Origin: Falsirhodobacter algicola | GTDB taxonomy: Bacteria > Pseudomonadota > Alphaproteobacteria > Rhodobacterales > Rhodobacteraceae | Reading direction: 5' to 3' | Assembly: GCF_018279165.1 (NCBI RefSeq) | Contig: NZ_CP047289.1 | Location: 806,001-870,000, forward strand | DNA length: 64,000 nucleotides | Part shown: piece by piece, positions 29,549-38,900 of the stretch | Layout of the letters: each line of letters opens with the position of its first letter | Position numbering within the stretch: the first letter of the stretch is position 1 | The notes under the pieces: generated by a model | What the model saw: the letters and a program-made list of their open reading frames with translations, nothing else | Database searches by the model: none | Told to the model about the DNA's origin: nothing | Translations under genes and position numbers: made by a program

Positions 29549-29602
29549 AGCATTAGGGGTCAAATGTAGGCCAGTCACCCGGCCTTCACAATCGTAAAAA
29601 GC

Positions 29603-30232
29603 CTATTTCGCCTCTTCGACCTTGCCGCGGTTCTCCACGATCTCGTCGATCAGGCCCCATGCCTTCGCATCTTCGGCGGACATAAAGTTGTCACGCTCCA
29701 GCGCGGCTTCGACGGTGTCGTAGTCGTTGCCGGTGTGGCGAACGTAGATCTCGTTCAGGCGGCGCTTCAGCTTTTCCGTCTCGCGGGCGTGGATCATGAT
29801 GTCCGTCGCCTGCCCCTGATACCCGCCCGAGGGCTGGTGCACCATGACGCGGCTGTTGGGCAGCGAATAGCGCATCCCCTTTTCGCCGGCGGTCAGCAGA
29901 AGGCTGCCCATCGACGCCGCCTGCCCGATCACCAGCGTGGAGACCTTGGGTTTGATGTACTGCATCGTGTCGTAGATCGACAGGCCGCTCGTTACCACAC
30001 CGCCGGGGCTGTTGATGTACATGGAGATTTCCTTGGACGGGTTTTCCGCCTCGAGGAACAGCAGCTGGGCGCAGATCAGGCTGGACATGCCGTCATGGAC
30101 GGGCCCGGACATGAAGATGATCCGTTCCTTGAGCATGCGCGAGAAGATGTCATAGGCGCGTTCGCCGCGGCTGGTCTGTTCGACCACCATGGGAACGAGC
30201 GTGTTCATGTAGGTATCGATCGGATCTTTCAT
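29603..30232 (-). CDS. clpP: ATP-dependent Clp protease proteolytic subunit
   Basis: ClpP is the serine protease barrel of the ClpXP/ClpAP machines. The 209-residue product has the catalytic triad Ser107 (in GQAASMGS), His132 (in VMVHQPSGG) and Asp181 (in LERDNFMSA), all present. ATG 30232 gives the usual length and the N-terminal propeptide-like [17 protein letters not shown]. It is followed by clpX, the common alphaproteobacterial order. Confidence 0.98.
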   Translation of the reverse strand: MKDPIDTYMNTLVPMVVEQTSRGERAYDIFSRMLKERIIFMSGPVHDGMSSLICAQLLFLEAENPSKEISMYINSPGGVVTSGLSIYDTMQYIKPKVSTLVIGQAASMGSLLLTAGEKGMRYSLPNSRVMVHQPSGGYQGQATDIMIHARETEKLKRRLNEIYVRHTGNDYDTVEAALERDNFMSAEDAKAWGLIDEIVENRGKVEEAK

Positions 30233-30320
30233 TCGCCCTGCCCTTCGCGTGGTTCGCGGATCGTCCCGCGATCCGGTAGGAGTCTTAGTCATGCCCGCCC
30301 GCGCCCGCAAGGGCACCACC

Positions 30321-31610
30321 TCAGCGGGCGAGCGTGATCTCGGCCGCAAGTCCGCCCAATGCGGCACTTTCGCCAAGGCGCAGGTGCCCGCCATGGCTGC
30401 GCGCGATGTCGGCGGCGATCGACAGGCCGAGCCCGACGCCGCCGCCGCGATTGGGGTCGCGTTCGGCCTGAAGGCGGGTGAAGGGGTGCAGCGCCTCGTC
30501 CCGGCGCGCGGCCGGAATGCCGGGGCCGTCATCCTCCACCCCCAACCGGACGACCCGCACCCCCGCCGTCACCGAGATGACGGCCCGCGTGCCATAACGC
30601 ACGGCATTGCCCACGAGGTTTTCAAGCGCGCGCGTCACGGCCTGCGGGCGCAGCGGCATCGTCACCGGGTCCACCCGGCCCAGCGTCACATCCTGCCCCA
30701 TGCGCTGCGCATTCTCGGCCACCGCATGGGCCAGCGCGGCGACATCGACCATCTCCACATCCTCCACCGCATCGCCGCGGGTGAAGGACAGGAACTCGTC
30801 CACCAGCCGCTCCATCTGCTCCACATCCCGCAGAAGGTCGGCGGTGTCCTCCTCGTCCATCATGGCCAGATCGAGCTTCATGCGCGTTAGCGGCGTGCGT
30901 AGATCGTGGCTGATCCCCGACAGCATCAAGGTCCGCTGCTCGATCTGCCGTTCGATCCGGCCGCGCATTTCCAGAAAGGCATTGCCCGCCGCCCGCACCT
31001 CGGTCGCGCCGCGGGGGCGGTAGGGAATGGTCTGCCCCTTGCCGAAGGCTTCGGCCGCCTGCGCCAGCCGCGCGATCGGGCGCAACTGGTTCGTCAGGAA
31101 CAGGAAGGCGATCACCGTCATCAGGATGGAGGTGACGATCATCAGCACCAGAAGCTGATGCGGGTTGGATGCCGACACACGCCGCCGATCGAGCTGCACG
31201 TTCACCGGCCCGCGAGAGGTTTGCAGCAGCAGCCGCACCTCGCCATTGTCGTATTGCAGGTCCACCGCCGTCAGCGGCAGACCGTCGCGCAGGGTGCGGA
31301 TGATCGCCCGGCCCGACACATCCCAGAAATCGCGCCGGTCGGTGGTGAAATCCCATGTCGCGGGCATCACCAGCTTGAACTGCAACGCGCGGGCGATGTC
31401 CTGCGCGCCGTTCGGATCGTCCTCGATCGCCTCCAACAGATAACTCAGCTCGATCTCAAGCGAGCGGGCCATCTGCTCCGTCACCCCTTCGTAATGGCGC
31501 TGGATGAATTGCAACGAAAAGACGAGCTGGATCGTCAGGATCGGCACGATGAGGATGAGAGCCGCCCGACCGGAGAGGCTGCGAGGCAAGGATGGGCGAA
31601 ACCTGATCAT
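30321..31610 (-). CDS. EnvZ-like sensor histidine kinase
   Basis: The 429-residue product is a membrane sensor kinase: two transmembrane helices (about 15-35 and 155-178) flank a periplasmic sensor of roughly 120 residues, followed by a HAMP linker (about 180-230), a HisKA domain with [14 protein letters not shown] (phospho-accepting His235) and an HATPase_c domain with [19 protein letters not shown] and GVGLGLSIA. The pattern is that of EnvZ, the osmosensing kinase paired with OmpR. No response regulator is adjacent: upstream is a divergent hydrolase and downstream is clpP, so its partner is not visible here. Confidence 0.88.
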   Translation of the reverse strand: MIRFRPSLPRSLSGRAALILIVPILTIQLVFSLQFIQRHYEGVTEQMARSLEIELSYLLEAIEDDPNGAQDIARALQFKLVMPATWDFTTDRRDFWDVSGRAIIRTLRDGLPLTAVDLQYDNGEVRLLLQTSRGPVNVQLDRRRVSASNPHQLLVLMIVTSILMTVIAFLFLTNQLRPIARLAQAAEAFGKGQTIPYRPRGATEVRAAGNAFLEMRGRIERQIEQRTLMLSGISHDLRTPLTRMKLDLAMMDEEDTADLLRDVEQMERLVDEFLSFTRGDAVEDVEMVDVAALAHAVAENAQRMGQDVTLGRVDPVTMPLRPQAVTRALENLVGNAVRYGTRAVISVTAGVRVVRLGVEDDGPGIPAARRDEALHPFTRLQAERDPNRGGGVGLGLSIAADIARSHGGHLRLGESAALGGLAAEITLAR

Positions 31611-31683
31611 GCCCGCATCATTATCCGCAAGTCCGGCGCACGCAACGTTTTATCCCGCCCCGCGATGCGCTAGGATTCGCCCC

Positions 31684-32574
31684 ATGACAGAACCGCCCTA
31701 TGGCAGCGCCCTCCGGCTGGAGCCGGCCATCCGTTGCATCCTCGCGCCCAACCCGTCGGCCATGACCTTCCGTGGCACGAACACCTACATCATCGGGCAT
31801 GAGCGCCTGACGATCCTCGATCCCGGCCCGGACGACGACCGGCACCTCGCGGCGATCCTTGCCGCCGTCGGCACCGCGCGGGTGGAGCGGATCGTGTTGA
31901 CCCACGATCACAAGGACCACATCGCGCTGGTCCCCCGCCTTCGGCAGGCCGTGAACGCGCCGACCTTCGCCTTCACCACCCCGGCCAGCCTTTTCGCGCC
32001 CGACCACGTTCTGCGCGATGGCGACCGACTGGCGGGCGATGGGTGGGAACTGGAGGCGATCCACACCCCCGGCCATACCGACGATCATCTGTGCTTTGCG
32101 ATGGGCGATCTGTGCCTGACGGGCGATCACATCATGGGCTGGGCCAGCAGCGCCATCATCTCCCCGCGCGGGCGGCTTGATCAGTATCTCGCCTCGCTCG
32201 ATCTGCTGGCGGCGCGACCTTGGCGGCGATTCCTCTCCTCGCATGGCGATCCGATGGAGAATCCGGCCCAGCGGATCGCGCAACTGAAACGCCAGCGGCT
32301 GGTGCGCGAACAATCCATCCTCGCCCTTCTGCACGAACGGCCCCGCGACATCGACGATCTGGTGAGCGGCATCTATCCCCGCCAGCGCCCCGACCTGCGC
32401 CCCGCCGCCCGGCGGAACATCGAGGCCCATCTGATCGCCCTGCAGGACACGGGCCGCATATACGCCTGCCCCACTGGCGTTTTTCGCCTTTCCGATGAGG
32501 GAGATGCGAAAAAATCGTCATCCTTGCAAGAAATCTCGAAAAAGCCTCTGGACACCCCCGAAACACCTAGCTAA
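31684..32574 (+). CDS. MBL-fold metallo-hydrolase (LACTB2-like)
   Basis: The 296-residue product is a metallo-beta-lactamase-fold hydrolase. The zinc-binding HDHKDH (THDHKDHIAL, about 78-87) is present, with later ligands in HTPGHTDDHLCF, LTGDHIMGW and SSHGDPMENP. A C-terminal winged-helix-like extension (about 210-290) makes it resemble LACTB2/RNase-type proteins. ATG 31684 was chosen because the conserved PNPSAMTFRGTNTYIIG starts shortly after. It is divergent from the kinase gene. Substrate unknown; nuclease or thioesterase activity is possible. Confidence 0.85.
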   Translation: MTEPPYGSALRLEPAIRCILAPNPSAMTFRGTNTYIIGHERLTILDPGPDDDRHLAAILAAVGTARVERIVLTHDHKDHIALVPRLRQAVNAPTFAFTTPASLFAPDHVLRDGDRLAGDGWELEAIHTPGHTDDHLCFAMGDLCLTGDHIMGWASSAIISPRGRLDQYLASLDLLAARPWRRFLSSHGDPMENPAQRIAQLKRQRLVREQSILALLHERPRDIDDLVSGIYPRQRPDLRPAARRNIEAHLIALQDTGRIYACPTGVFRLSDEGDAKKSSSLQEISKKPLDTPETPS

Positions 32575-32588
32575 TACACGCCTCGTGT

Positions 32589-32663
32589 TCCGGCGTAGCT
32601 CAGCGGTAGAGCAGTTGACTGTTAATCAATTGGTCGTAGGTTCGATCCCTACCGCCGGAGCCA
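32589..32663 (+). tRNA. tRNA-Asn(GTT), CCA encoded
   Basis: The acceptor arms TCCGGCG and CGCCGGA pair perfectly. The D arm (GCTC...GAGC), an anticodon arm with loop CTGTTAA (anticodon GTT at 32621-32623) and a T arm (GTAGG-TTCGATC-CCTAC) all fold. The discriminator is G32660, and CCA is encoded at 32661-32663. It marks the left edge of a genomic island. Confidence 0.97.
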
Positions 32664-32727
32664 AAAATTCCCAAGCTACCTGAATCTGCTGAGTGATTTC
32701 TCCCTTCGGGGACCCTGCAGCATGTAT

Positions 32728-32745
32728 GTGCCATACGTATGGCAC
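32728..32745. promoter_or_regulatory. perfect 18-bp palindrome upstream of the integrase remnant
   Basis: GTGCCATACGTATGGCAC is perfectly self-complementary and lies 65 bases downstream of the tRNA CCA and 49 bases upstream of the integrase start. The position suits an operator for the integrase promoter or part of the attachment-site region. A TCCC-TTCG-GGGA mini-hairpin lies just to its left (about 32,701-32,712). Confidence 0.55.
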
Positions 32746-32794
32746 CTCAAGGCACCACGGCGGGTGATGTGGTCTCCAACCGGAGGCACGGCCC

Positions 32795-33529
32795 ATGGGG
32801 CTTCAATTGCATGTATTCCGACGCGGCGCGACGTATGTCTGGCGCAGGCGCGTGCCCGCCTCGCAGGGTGGCAAGCTGATGCAGGTCAGCTTGCGAACCA
32901 ATGATCCCTTGATCGCGAGACGCGTCGCCTTGATGGTAAGTGCCGAAAGCTACGGGATCTTCGACGCCATGATACAGAACCGACTGAGCCGGGACGACGC
33001 CCGCAAGCTGCTGGAAGCGGCAATTATGCGCGCCCTCGGCCAGATCGAGATCATCCGTATGAACATCCCCGACAGCCCTGAGATGCACGTTTGGCAGAAT
33101 ACCCTTTCCAAGGATTGGGCGATGGGAAAGGCCTATGACATCGTCAGTCATCGCGGTGCCGCGGCTGCTCCCATTCTGGACATGGACCGAGAAGAAATGC
33201 GCGCGGAGGGTCGGACCGAAGGCGAGATCGAGAAGTGTGACACGAACGTCGGTCTGCTGGTTCAGGGCTTCGAAGCGCCTCCCACGGAAGGCCCCAACGC
33301 ACCCGCCTATCGCCTGATGAAGGAGACCCTCGGGCGCGATCGATTTACCCAGGCCGAAGTGAACCACGGTCGTCGGGTTGTATGTCGTGGCCGGGGTGCA
33401 GCTTTTCTGATCGCCAGCCGGGGGCATTTGTCGAACATCGACAAGGCTACGCGAGATGCGTTGGCGCTGGCGGAGGCGGATGAAAAGAAGGAAGTGGATA
33501 AAGAGGTAAGGTCTGTTTCTGCCGTTTGA
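32795..33529 (+). pseudogene. tyrosine-recombinase integrase remnant (N-terminal part)
   Basis: The 244-residue reading frame opens with MGLQLHVFRRGATYVWRRRVPA, the start typical of DUF6538-type phage/island integrases, and continues with TNDPLIARRVALMVSAESY. It has no recognisable catalytic domain: the Arg, HxxR and Tyr residues of tyrosine recombinases are absent. Full-length family members are about 400-550 residues. It starts 131 bases from the tRNA-Asn end, the expected place for an island integrase. The 3' portion was probably lost when the adjacent IS elements arrived, so excision by this copy is unlikely. Confidence 0.7.
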
Positions 33530-33560
33530 ATAGCACCATGTTTCGTGGACGCCTTCTTCG

Positions 33561-33717
33561 CTAACTTTGAGGTAAAGAGGCCATGATGAGCACAGGCAAT
33601 TTCAGCGACGATATCAAGCGTGATGCGGTGGCGCAGATCACGGAACTGGGCTATCCGGCGACGGAGGTTTCGGCTCGGCTGGGTGTGGGCACGCACTCGC
33701 TCTATGCCTGGCAGCTG
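33561..33717 (+). pseudogene. IS3-family orfA remnant (left copy)
   Basis: From 33582 the plus strand reads MMSTGNFSDDIKRDAVAQI, then a helix-turn-helix LGVGTHSLYAW, the N-terminus of an IS3-family OrfA transposase. It stops after about 43 residues because another IS3 element begins at 33718. Bases 33561-33710 match, with about five differences, the reverse complement of 43801-43950, so this is the left member of an inverted pair of remnants. Confidence 0.85.
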
Positions 33718-33769
33718 GACTTGCCCGGAAAATGTGGAGAGCACCAACTGATGAACCAGGAGGTGTTCT

Positions 33770-34054
33770 ATGGGAAACGGGAACAGACCGACGCCGGAGT
33801 TTCGGCGTGAAGCGGTGCGGCTGGCACTGACCAGCGGTCGGACGCGACGAGAGATCGCGGAGGATCTGGGCATTGGCCTGTCGACTTTAACGCGATGGCT
33901 GAGCCAAGAACGTGATGTCGATGCACGGAACGAGGTTTCTGCCGATCTGCACGCCGAATTGAAGCGGTTGCGGCGTGAGAATGCGGTCCTGAAGCAGGAG
34001 CGCGACATCCTAAAAAAAGCCGCGGCCTTCTTCGCGAAAGAGGGAAGTCGATGA
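33770..34054 (+). CDS. IS3-family transposase OrfA
   Basis: The 94-residue product has an N-terminal helix-turn-helix (REIAEDLGIGLSTLTRWL, about 27-44) and a leucine-zipper-like coiled coil (ELKRLRRENAVLKQERDIL, about 63-81), the standard OrfA layout for DNA binding and multimerisation. A run of seven A residues at 34012-34018 lies near the 3' end in the A-AAA-AAA register. orfB lies in the -1 frame, so a programmed -1 frameshift would give the OrfAB transposase. The orfA stop overlaps the orfB start (ATGA). Confidence 0.9.
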   Translation: MGNGNRPTPEFRREAVRLALTSGRTRREIAEDLGIGLSTLTRWLSQERDVDARNEVSADLHAELKRLRRENAVLKQERDILKKAAAFFAKEGSR

Positions 34055-34916
34055 CCTTCGGCTTCATCAAGGCGGAGAAGGCCAGCGTCCCGATCAGCCA
34101 GATGTGCCGTGTTTTTGGGGTCAGCCAGAGCGGCTTCTTTGCTTGGCAGGACCGTCCGGCTTGTCGTCGCCAGCAACAGGACATGGTCTATCTGGCCCAT
34201 ATCCGGACGGCCTTCGCCCTGTCGAACGGCACCTATGGTAGTCCCCGCATGCAGCGCGACCTCGCGGATGAAGGGCACGAGATCGGGCGGCGCCGCACGG
34301 CACGTCTAATGCGCGAGAACCAATTGATCGCGCGGCAAAACGGCGATTCAAACGGACAACAGACAGCGAACATTCCTGGCCTGTCGCGCCCAACCTGATC
34401 GCGCAGGACTTCACGGCGGACGGCCCGGACCAGAAGTGGGGTGCGGACATCTCCTACATCTGGACGGCAGAAGGCTGGCTTTACCTCGCGGTCGTACTGG
34501 ATCTCTTCTCCCGGCGCGTCGTCGGTTGGGCCACGAGTGATCGCCTGAAGCGTGATCTCGCTGTAGAAGCCCTGCGACGCGCTCTGATGGCTCGCAACCC
34601 TGCGTCGGGACTGGTTCACCATTCCGACCGCGGATCGCAATATTGCTCTGTCAACTATCAGGCCCTGCTCCGAAAAAGGGGCATCCTGATCTCGATGAGT
34701 GGGCGCGGGAACTGCTACGACAACGCGATGCTCGAAACGTTCTTCAAGACCATCAAGTCGGAGCTGATCTGGCCGGTCGCATGGCAATCCCACCAGCAGG
34801 CCGAAAACGCCATCGCCAGATACATCGACGGGTTCTATAACCCCGTCAGGCAACATTCATCGCTCGGCTTCCAAAGCCCCATCGCCTTCGAGCGAAAGGA
34901 CACGGAAGTGAGCTAA
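34051..34916 (+). pseudogene. IS3-family transposase OrfB, broken by a one-base frameshift
   Basis: The first frame (34051-34398) encodes MTFGFIKAEKASVPISQMCR through the HTH_21-like region with TYGSPRMQRDL, then ends prematurely at TGA. The correct sequence resumes in another frame: near 34340 a run of four A residues (34337-34340) appears to have lost one base, after which RRFKRTTDSEHSWPVAPNL reads on into the DDE integrase core (WGADISYIWT, HHSDRGSQYCS, SGRGNCYDNAMLETFFKTIK). The catalytic residues are intact but split between frames, so this copy is probably inactive. Confidence 0.85.
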
Positions 34917-34943
34917 ACACTCTCCACAAAAGCCGGGCAAGTC

Positions 34944-35862
34944 GATTTCTTTACACGGAAAAACTGGGTTCATGCCCTCCCAAAAGAGTGCCTCACGACC
35001 GTCTCGACGGTGTACAGTGAAGAACCCTCGCGGCCGGTTTTCCGCCTCCATGAAATTTCGGGACGCACGAAACTCGCCATATTTGCCTCTGTGGGCCTAT
35101 CTGCTTCTCGCGCAAAGAGACGCAAGCTTTTTTGCCCGCACGTCTGCGAGCCTGTGCCATGATCAATCCCGCCAGGTTCCCTTCCGGCAATGGACCCCGC
35201 TGCGCGCCGCAAAGCCTTCACTTTCACGGTTCCCGTCGAGTAGTACCCGACACAACAAAGAAATGGAGCGTTTGCGACCGAGGAAAAAGCATCCGGACGG
35301 TTTTTCTTTGATCGGCCCGCCCGAGACCGAAAAAACCGACCTGAATATGCCACTTTGCGGCTCTTTCAAGCGGATTGAGGATTCTCTTGATTTCCCCGCG
35401 TCTTGACGCAAGCGGCGCTGCGGCAAAAGGCGCGGCCTCTCAGGCATGACACGATGACGCGACAGAACCGCGGCCGAAATTCGTGCCCGACGTGGCCGAT
35501 GGCCGGACCCAGACCAATTCATATGGTCCTGCCAAGCGCATCATAACGTCTGTCATCGGCGCGGAGGGCGGAAACCGGACTTTCCCTCGCATCCAAAGCC
35601 GTCTGTCCTTCAATTCAGAAGCCGGCATGCCAGCGGGCTCAAGCCGCCAGACCGTCGCGATCGACAGAAGGGCTGTCTCCTGTAGATCAACACCTCAGAA
35701 ATCCCGTCTTGCCTTCAACCCTGGTAAGAACTCGGTAGATTTCAAGAACTGGTGCGAGCTGGGCAGAGTATCGACGCTGGCGCGATTGTTTCAACAGCTT
35801 CAAGCGCCAATTCCAGTCCGTATTAAGACATGGGTTATGGATGCTGAAATAAGCATTTTATT
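34944..35862. other. long region without a recognisable gene
   Basis: About 0.9 kb between the IS3 element and the giant gene. Open frames of 110-145 codons occur on both strands but have low-complexity, non-protein-like translations and no family marks. Local hairpin-prone stretches (for example around 35,275-35,345, with A-rich and GGCCCG tracts) could reflect a degraded gene or an unrecognised RNA. I can support no feature here. Confidence 0.5.
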
Positions 35863-35896
35863 GTTGCAGTTCAGAGTATCAACTGCAACTCTGCAA
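35863..35896. promoter_or_regulatory. operator-like inverted repeat before the giant helicase gene
   Basis: GTTGCAGTT (35863-35871) and AACTGCAAC (35881-35889) are perfect 9-base arms with a 9-base spacer. A second CTGCAA copy follows at 35891-35896, giving three TTGCAG half-sites in 34 bases. It ends 11 bases before the ATG at 35908, a position suited to autoregulation or transcriptional repression. Confidence 0.5.
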
Positions 35897-35907
35897 AAAT
35901 AAATGAA

Positions 35908-38900
35908 ATGTCGCCAAAGTTCTCTGCATTGTCACCCTCCAAACTTGCCGCTCAGACCGAGCAACCGACCCTGCCCTCCATTTCCCCGAAGGCGCTTCTG
36001 AAGATGCCCTTCCTCGCCACGGTCGAAACGGTCGTCTCGGGGCGGGGCTTTGGGTTCCTGAGGATCGAGGGCGGCAAGGATAATATCTTCTTTCACGCCA
36101 CGGCTGCCTTGTCGAACGATCAGGACCTGTTCCTGACACTGAAGGAGGGAGACAGGCTGCTGTGCCAGATTGGCAGTACGCTTCGAGAACCGTCCAACCC
36201 CGCTGCAGTGCTCTGGACCGTGGTCGCCGGGCGGGACTGGACGAGCACGGGCAAACCGGAAAGTCAGACGGAGCTGGACCGGATCCGGCGCTATCTCTTC
36301 GAGAAGATCGGCATGGAGGAGATCGGTCGTATCCTTAAGGCAGGCTGGTATCGCCGCAAGTGGAAGGAAAGCCCACCCGCCGATCTGGAGGATTCGGTCC
36401 TTCAGCAGGTCTACGCAACAGAACTGGCTGCACTGAGTCCCGGCGATTTTTCCAGCTGCCTCGATGCAGCGCAAAACTGCCCTTTTGCCTTTGTGGCGGC
36501 CCTCGATCCGATGTCGGATGCCGCAGACCTCCACGCCCTGCTGGCGACCTTCGTGCCAAGTCAGCTCGCGGCGGTTTGCGCGCCCCGGGCGGAGTGGGCA
36601 CAAGTCTCGGGACATCGAGGCAAGGCCGGGCGCTTGTCCGAGGATCACAAGGTTGCCCTGCTCGATTGGGCCGCGCTGAGCAGCGCCGGTGACCCCAAGA
36701 GCTTCCGGGCCACATGGCTGAAGGGCGACGGGGCGCACGAGGCGACTTTCGCGCGGCAATGGCTGGCCTCCGGAGAGACAGTGCCCCGGCCGCTGTTGTC
36801 CTGGCTGATGACCTTGCTGGAAAAGGATCTGCTGCAGATCGGCGATCTGCGTGACCTCGCGTTCCGGGATGCGCATGCGGGCGTCGTCCTGTATCATACG
36901 CTCTCTGACGAGGATCAGGAACGCCTCCAGGCGAGCTGGGCGCACGATCCCTCGGCGATTGGGTTGGCGCTGAAGGATAATCCCGCGCTGGCGAGACGGT
37001 TGCTGGAGACCACCGTGCTGGCAGTCGATCTCGAGACGGACGGGGCGCGGATCCATCAGCTCGGACAAGCCGATCACCGCGGCAGCACGCGCCTCGAGGG
37101 CAGCAGCCTGGTCGGGAGCCTGCAACAGGGTCTGCCCGACTTGGTAAGTGCCTTGGCGCAGGTCCGGCTGGCGGTCGGACACAACGCCATTGGCTGGGAC
37201 TGGCCCATCCTGTCGCGTGCCGTGCCCTCCCTTCCCGGAACCCCAGTCTGGGACACACTCCTTGTCGCCTTCCTGCTCGAGCCCCAAGCCCTGTCTCATG
37301 CGCTTGGGGGGGATCACACGGCCGATGCCGATGCCCGCGCGGCCCTCGAGCTCTTCCTTCAACAGGTCGAGCGCTTTGATACCTCCGTGCATGAGGCGAT
37401 CCTGACCGGATGCTGCACCTCCACGGAAGAGCTCTTTACAAGGCTCGTGGATGCGGAGCGTGACGACCTCTCCGTTGCCCGAGCCACGCCCGCCGTCCTC
37501 GAGGCGGTCGATCGTGATTTGCCCCTGCTCCTGCCGGATCGGCTCCTGCAGCTGCTGGATTGGGTGCCAGGATACGTGATCGCGCCCGCCGACCCGGACA
37601 CCCCGCTCGATCCGGCCTTCCTCGAGATCCGGGCGACGCGCCTGTTCGAAGCGCTGACGGCGGCGCAACGGCGGACGCCCGTGGTCGAGGTTCTGATGGC
37701 GGTGTTGCAACGGGCACAGGCACAGGGGATCTCCGTGCGTCGCAACATGGTGCCGGGCTGGTTGACGGAGCGGCTACCTTGGCTGGAGGTCGCGCTGAAT
37801 GGGGCCACGGAGCTGCCCGACACGGAGTCCGGCTGCAGGGTTTCCCCTCTTCCCGCTTCGTTGCAGTGGTGGGCACAGGCGGAAACGTGGTCCGGCCAGG
37901 CGATGCTTCCGGACGGTCCCCGGATGATCATCGCGCGCTCAGGGGCCCCCGCCGGGGCTCTCACGAAGGCCCCGATCCGCGAAGGCACCCTTCTCCTGGG
38001 CCCCACCGGCGGGACAGTCTGGGCTGTGCGGGATCCGGCGGCGGACCGGCTGGAGATGGTCGGGAGCTGGCGGAGCTTCCACATGATAACCGTGCCGAAG
38101 ACGGTGAAGCCGGTAAAGGGACCGGGCAGCTCTCGGACGAGCAGGCCGCTGTTGGTCTCTCGCCAGACTACAGTGCGCGATCCTGGCTCCCGGACGCAGG
38201 CCGAATACTGGTCGGAACAGCTGGCGACGCTTCGCAGCCTGCCCGCGGAGAGCGATACGGTGCCGATCCTGCTGGTGAGCAGCACCCGCAGCCGGACGAT
38301 GTTGGGTCTGCTGGAAACAGCGCTGGCCGAGCTGGGGCTGGGAGAGAAACAGCCTCAGCATCGCAGCCGGCGCGAACAGCTGAAGCGGGCAGTGGCCAAC
38401 AGGCACTGCCTCGTCGCCGGTCTCGATGCGTGGCGCGACTGGGCTGCACTGGCGAAGGATGCCGGGGTCACCCTCCAGCCGGTCGTCGATGCGACCCCGC
38501 TAGAGGAGTGGTTTGCGCTGGAGGCCCCCGCCAGGGCCGAACAGGAGGAGGGGCAGGATGACGGGCCCCGCCAGTTTTCCACGGCCATGGTGCTCGACGG
38601 GATCGACAAGCGGGTGGAAAAGTGGCTGCGGCCATGGCTGCGCGAGACCGGCCTCGCGGAGAGCGCCAGGGTCCCTATCCTGCTCGACCCCCGGCTGGAG
38701 GATACGCGGCACCTAACGGGAAGTGCTTTCAAGCGGCTGGCGATCGAGCTCGCGCCCTGGAGCTCCGAGGAAAGCCGGCGGCTGAAGACTGTCTTCGCTC
38801 CGTTGCAGATCGAACGGGAAGAGGCGCCCTCCGGGATGGCCGCGATGGAGCATTTCCTCGTGACGCACTGGCAGCCCTCCGGCGCGGCAGGCAAAAACCC

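Larger units (their letters stand above)
33718..34943 (+). mobile_element. IS3-family insertion sequence (second type)
   Basis: Terminal inverted repeats are visible: GACTTGCCCGGAAAATGTGG at the left (33718 onwards) and its imperfect complement ending CCGGGCAAGTC at 34943; about 20 of 24 bases match. Between them are orfA and a frameshifted orfB. No target duplication flanks it. It is inserted in, or joined to, the left IS3 remnant of a different type. Confidence 0.85.

Noticed and set aside
34972-35406. 144-codon plus-strand frame between the IS3 element and the giant gene
   Set aside because: Low-complexity translation, no ribosome-binding site, no family pattern.
35932-37710. 592-codon minus-strand frame inside the giant gene
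   Set aside because: Shadow frame; the plus strand carries catalytic motifs over the same bases.
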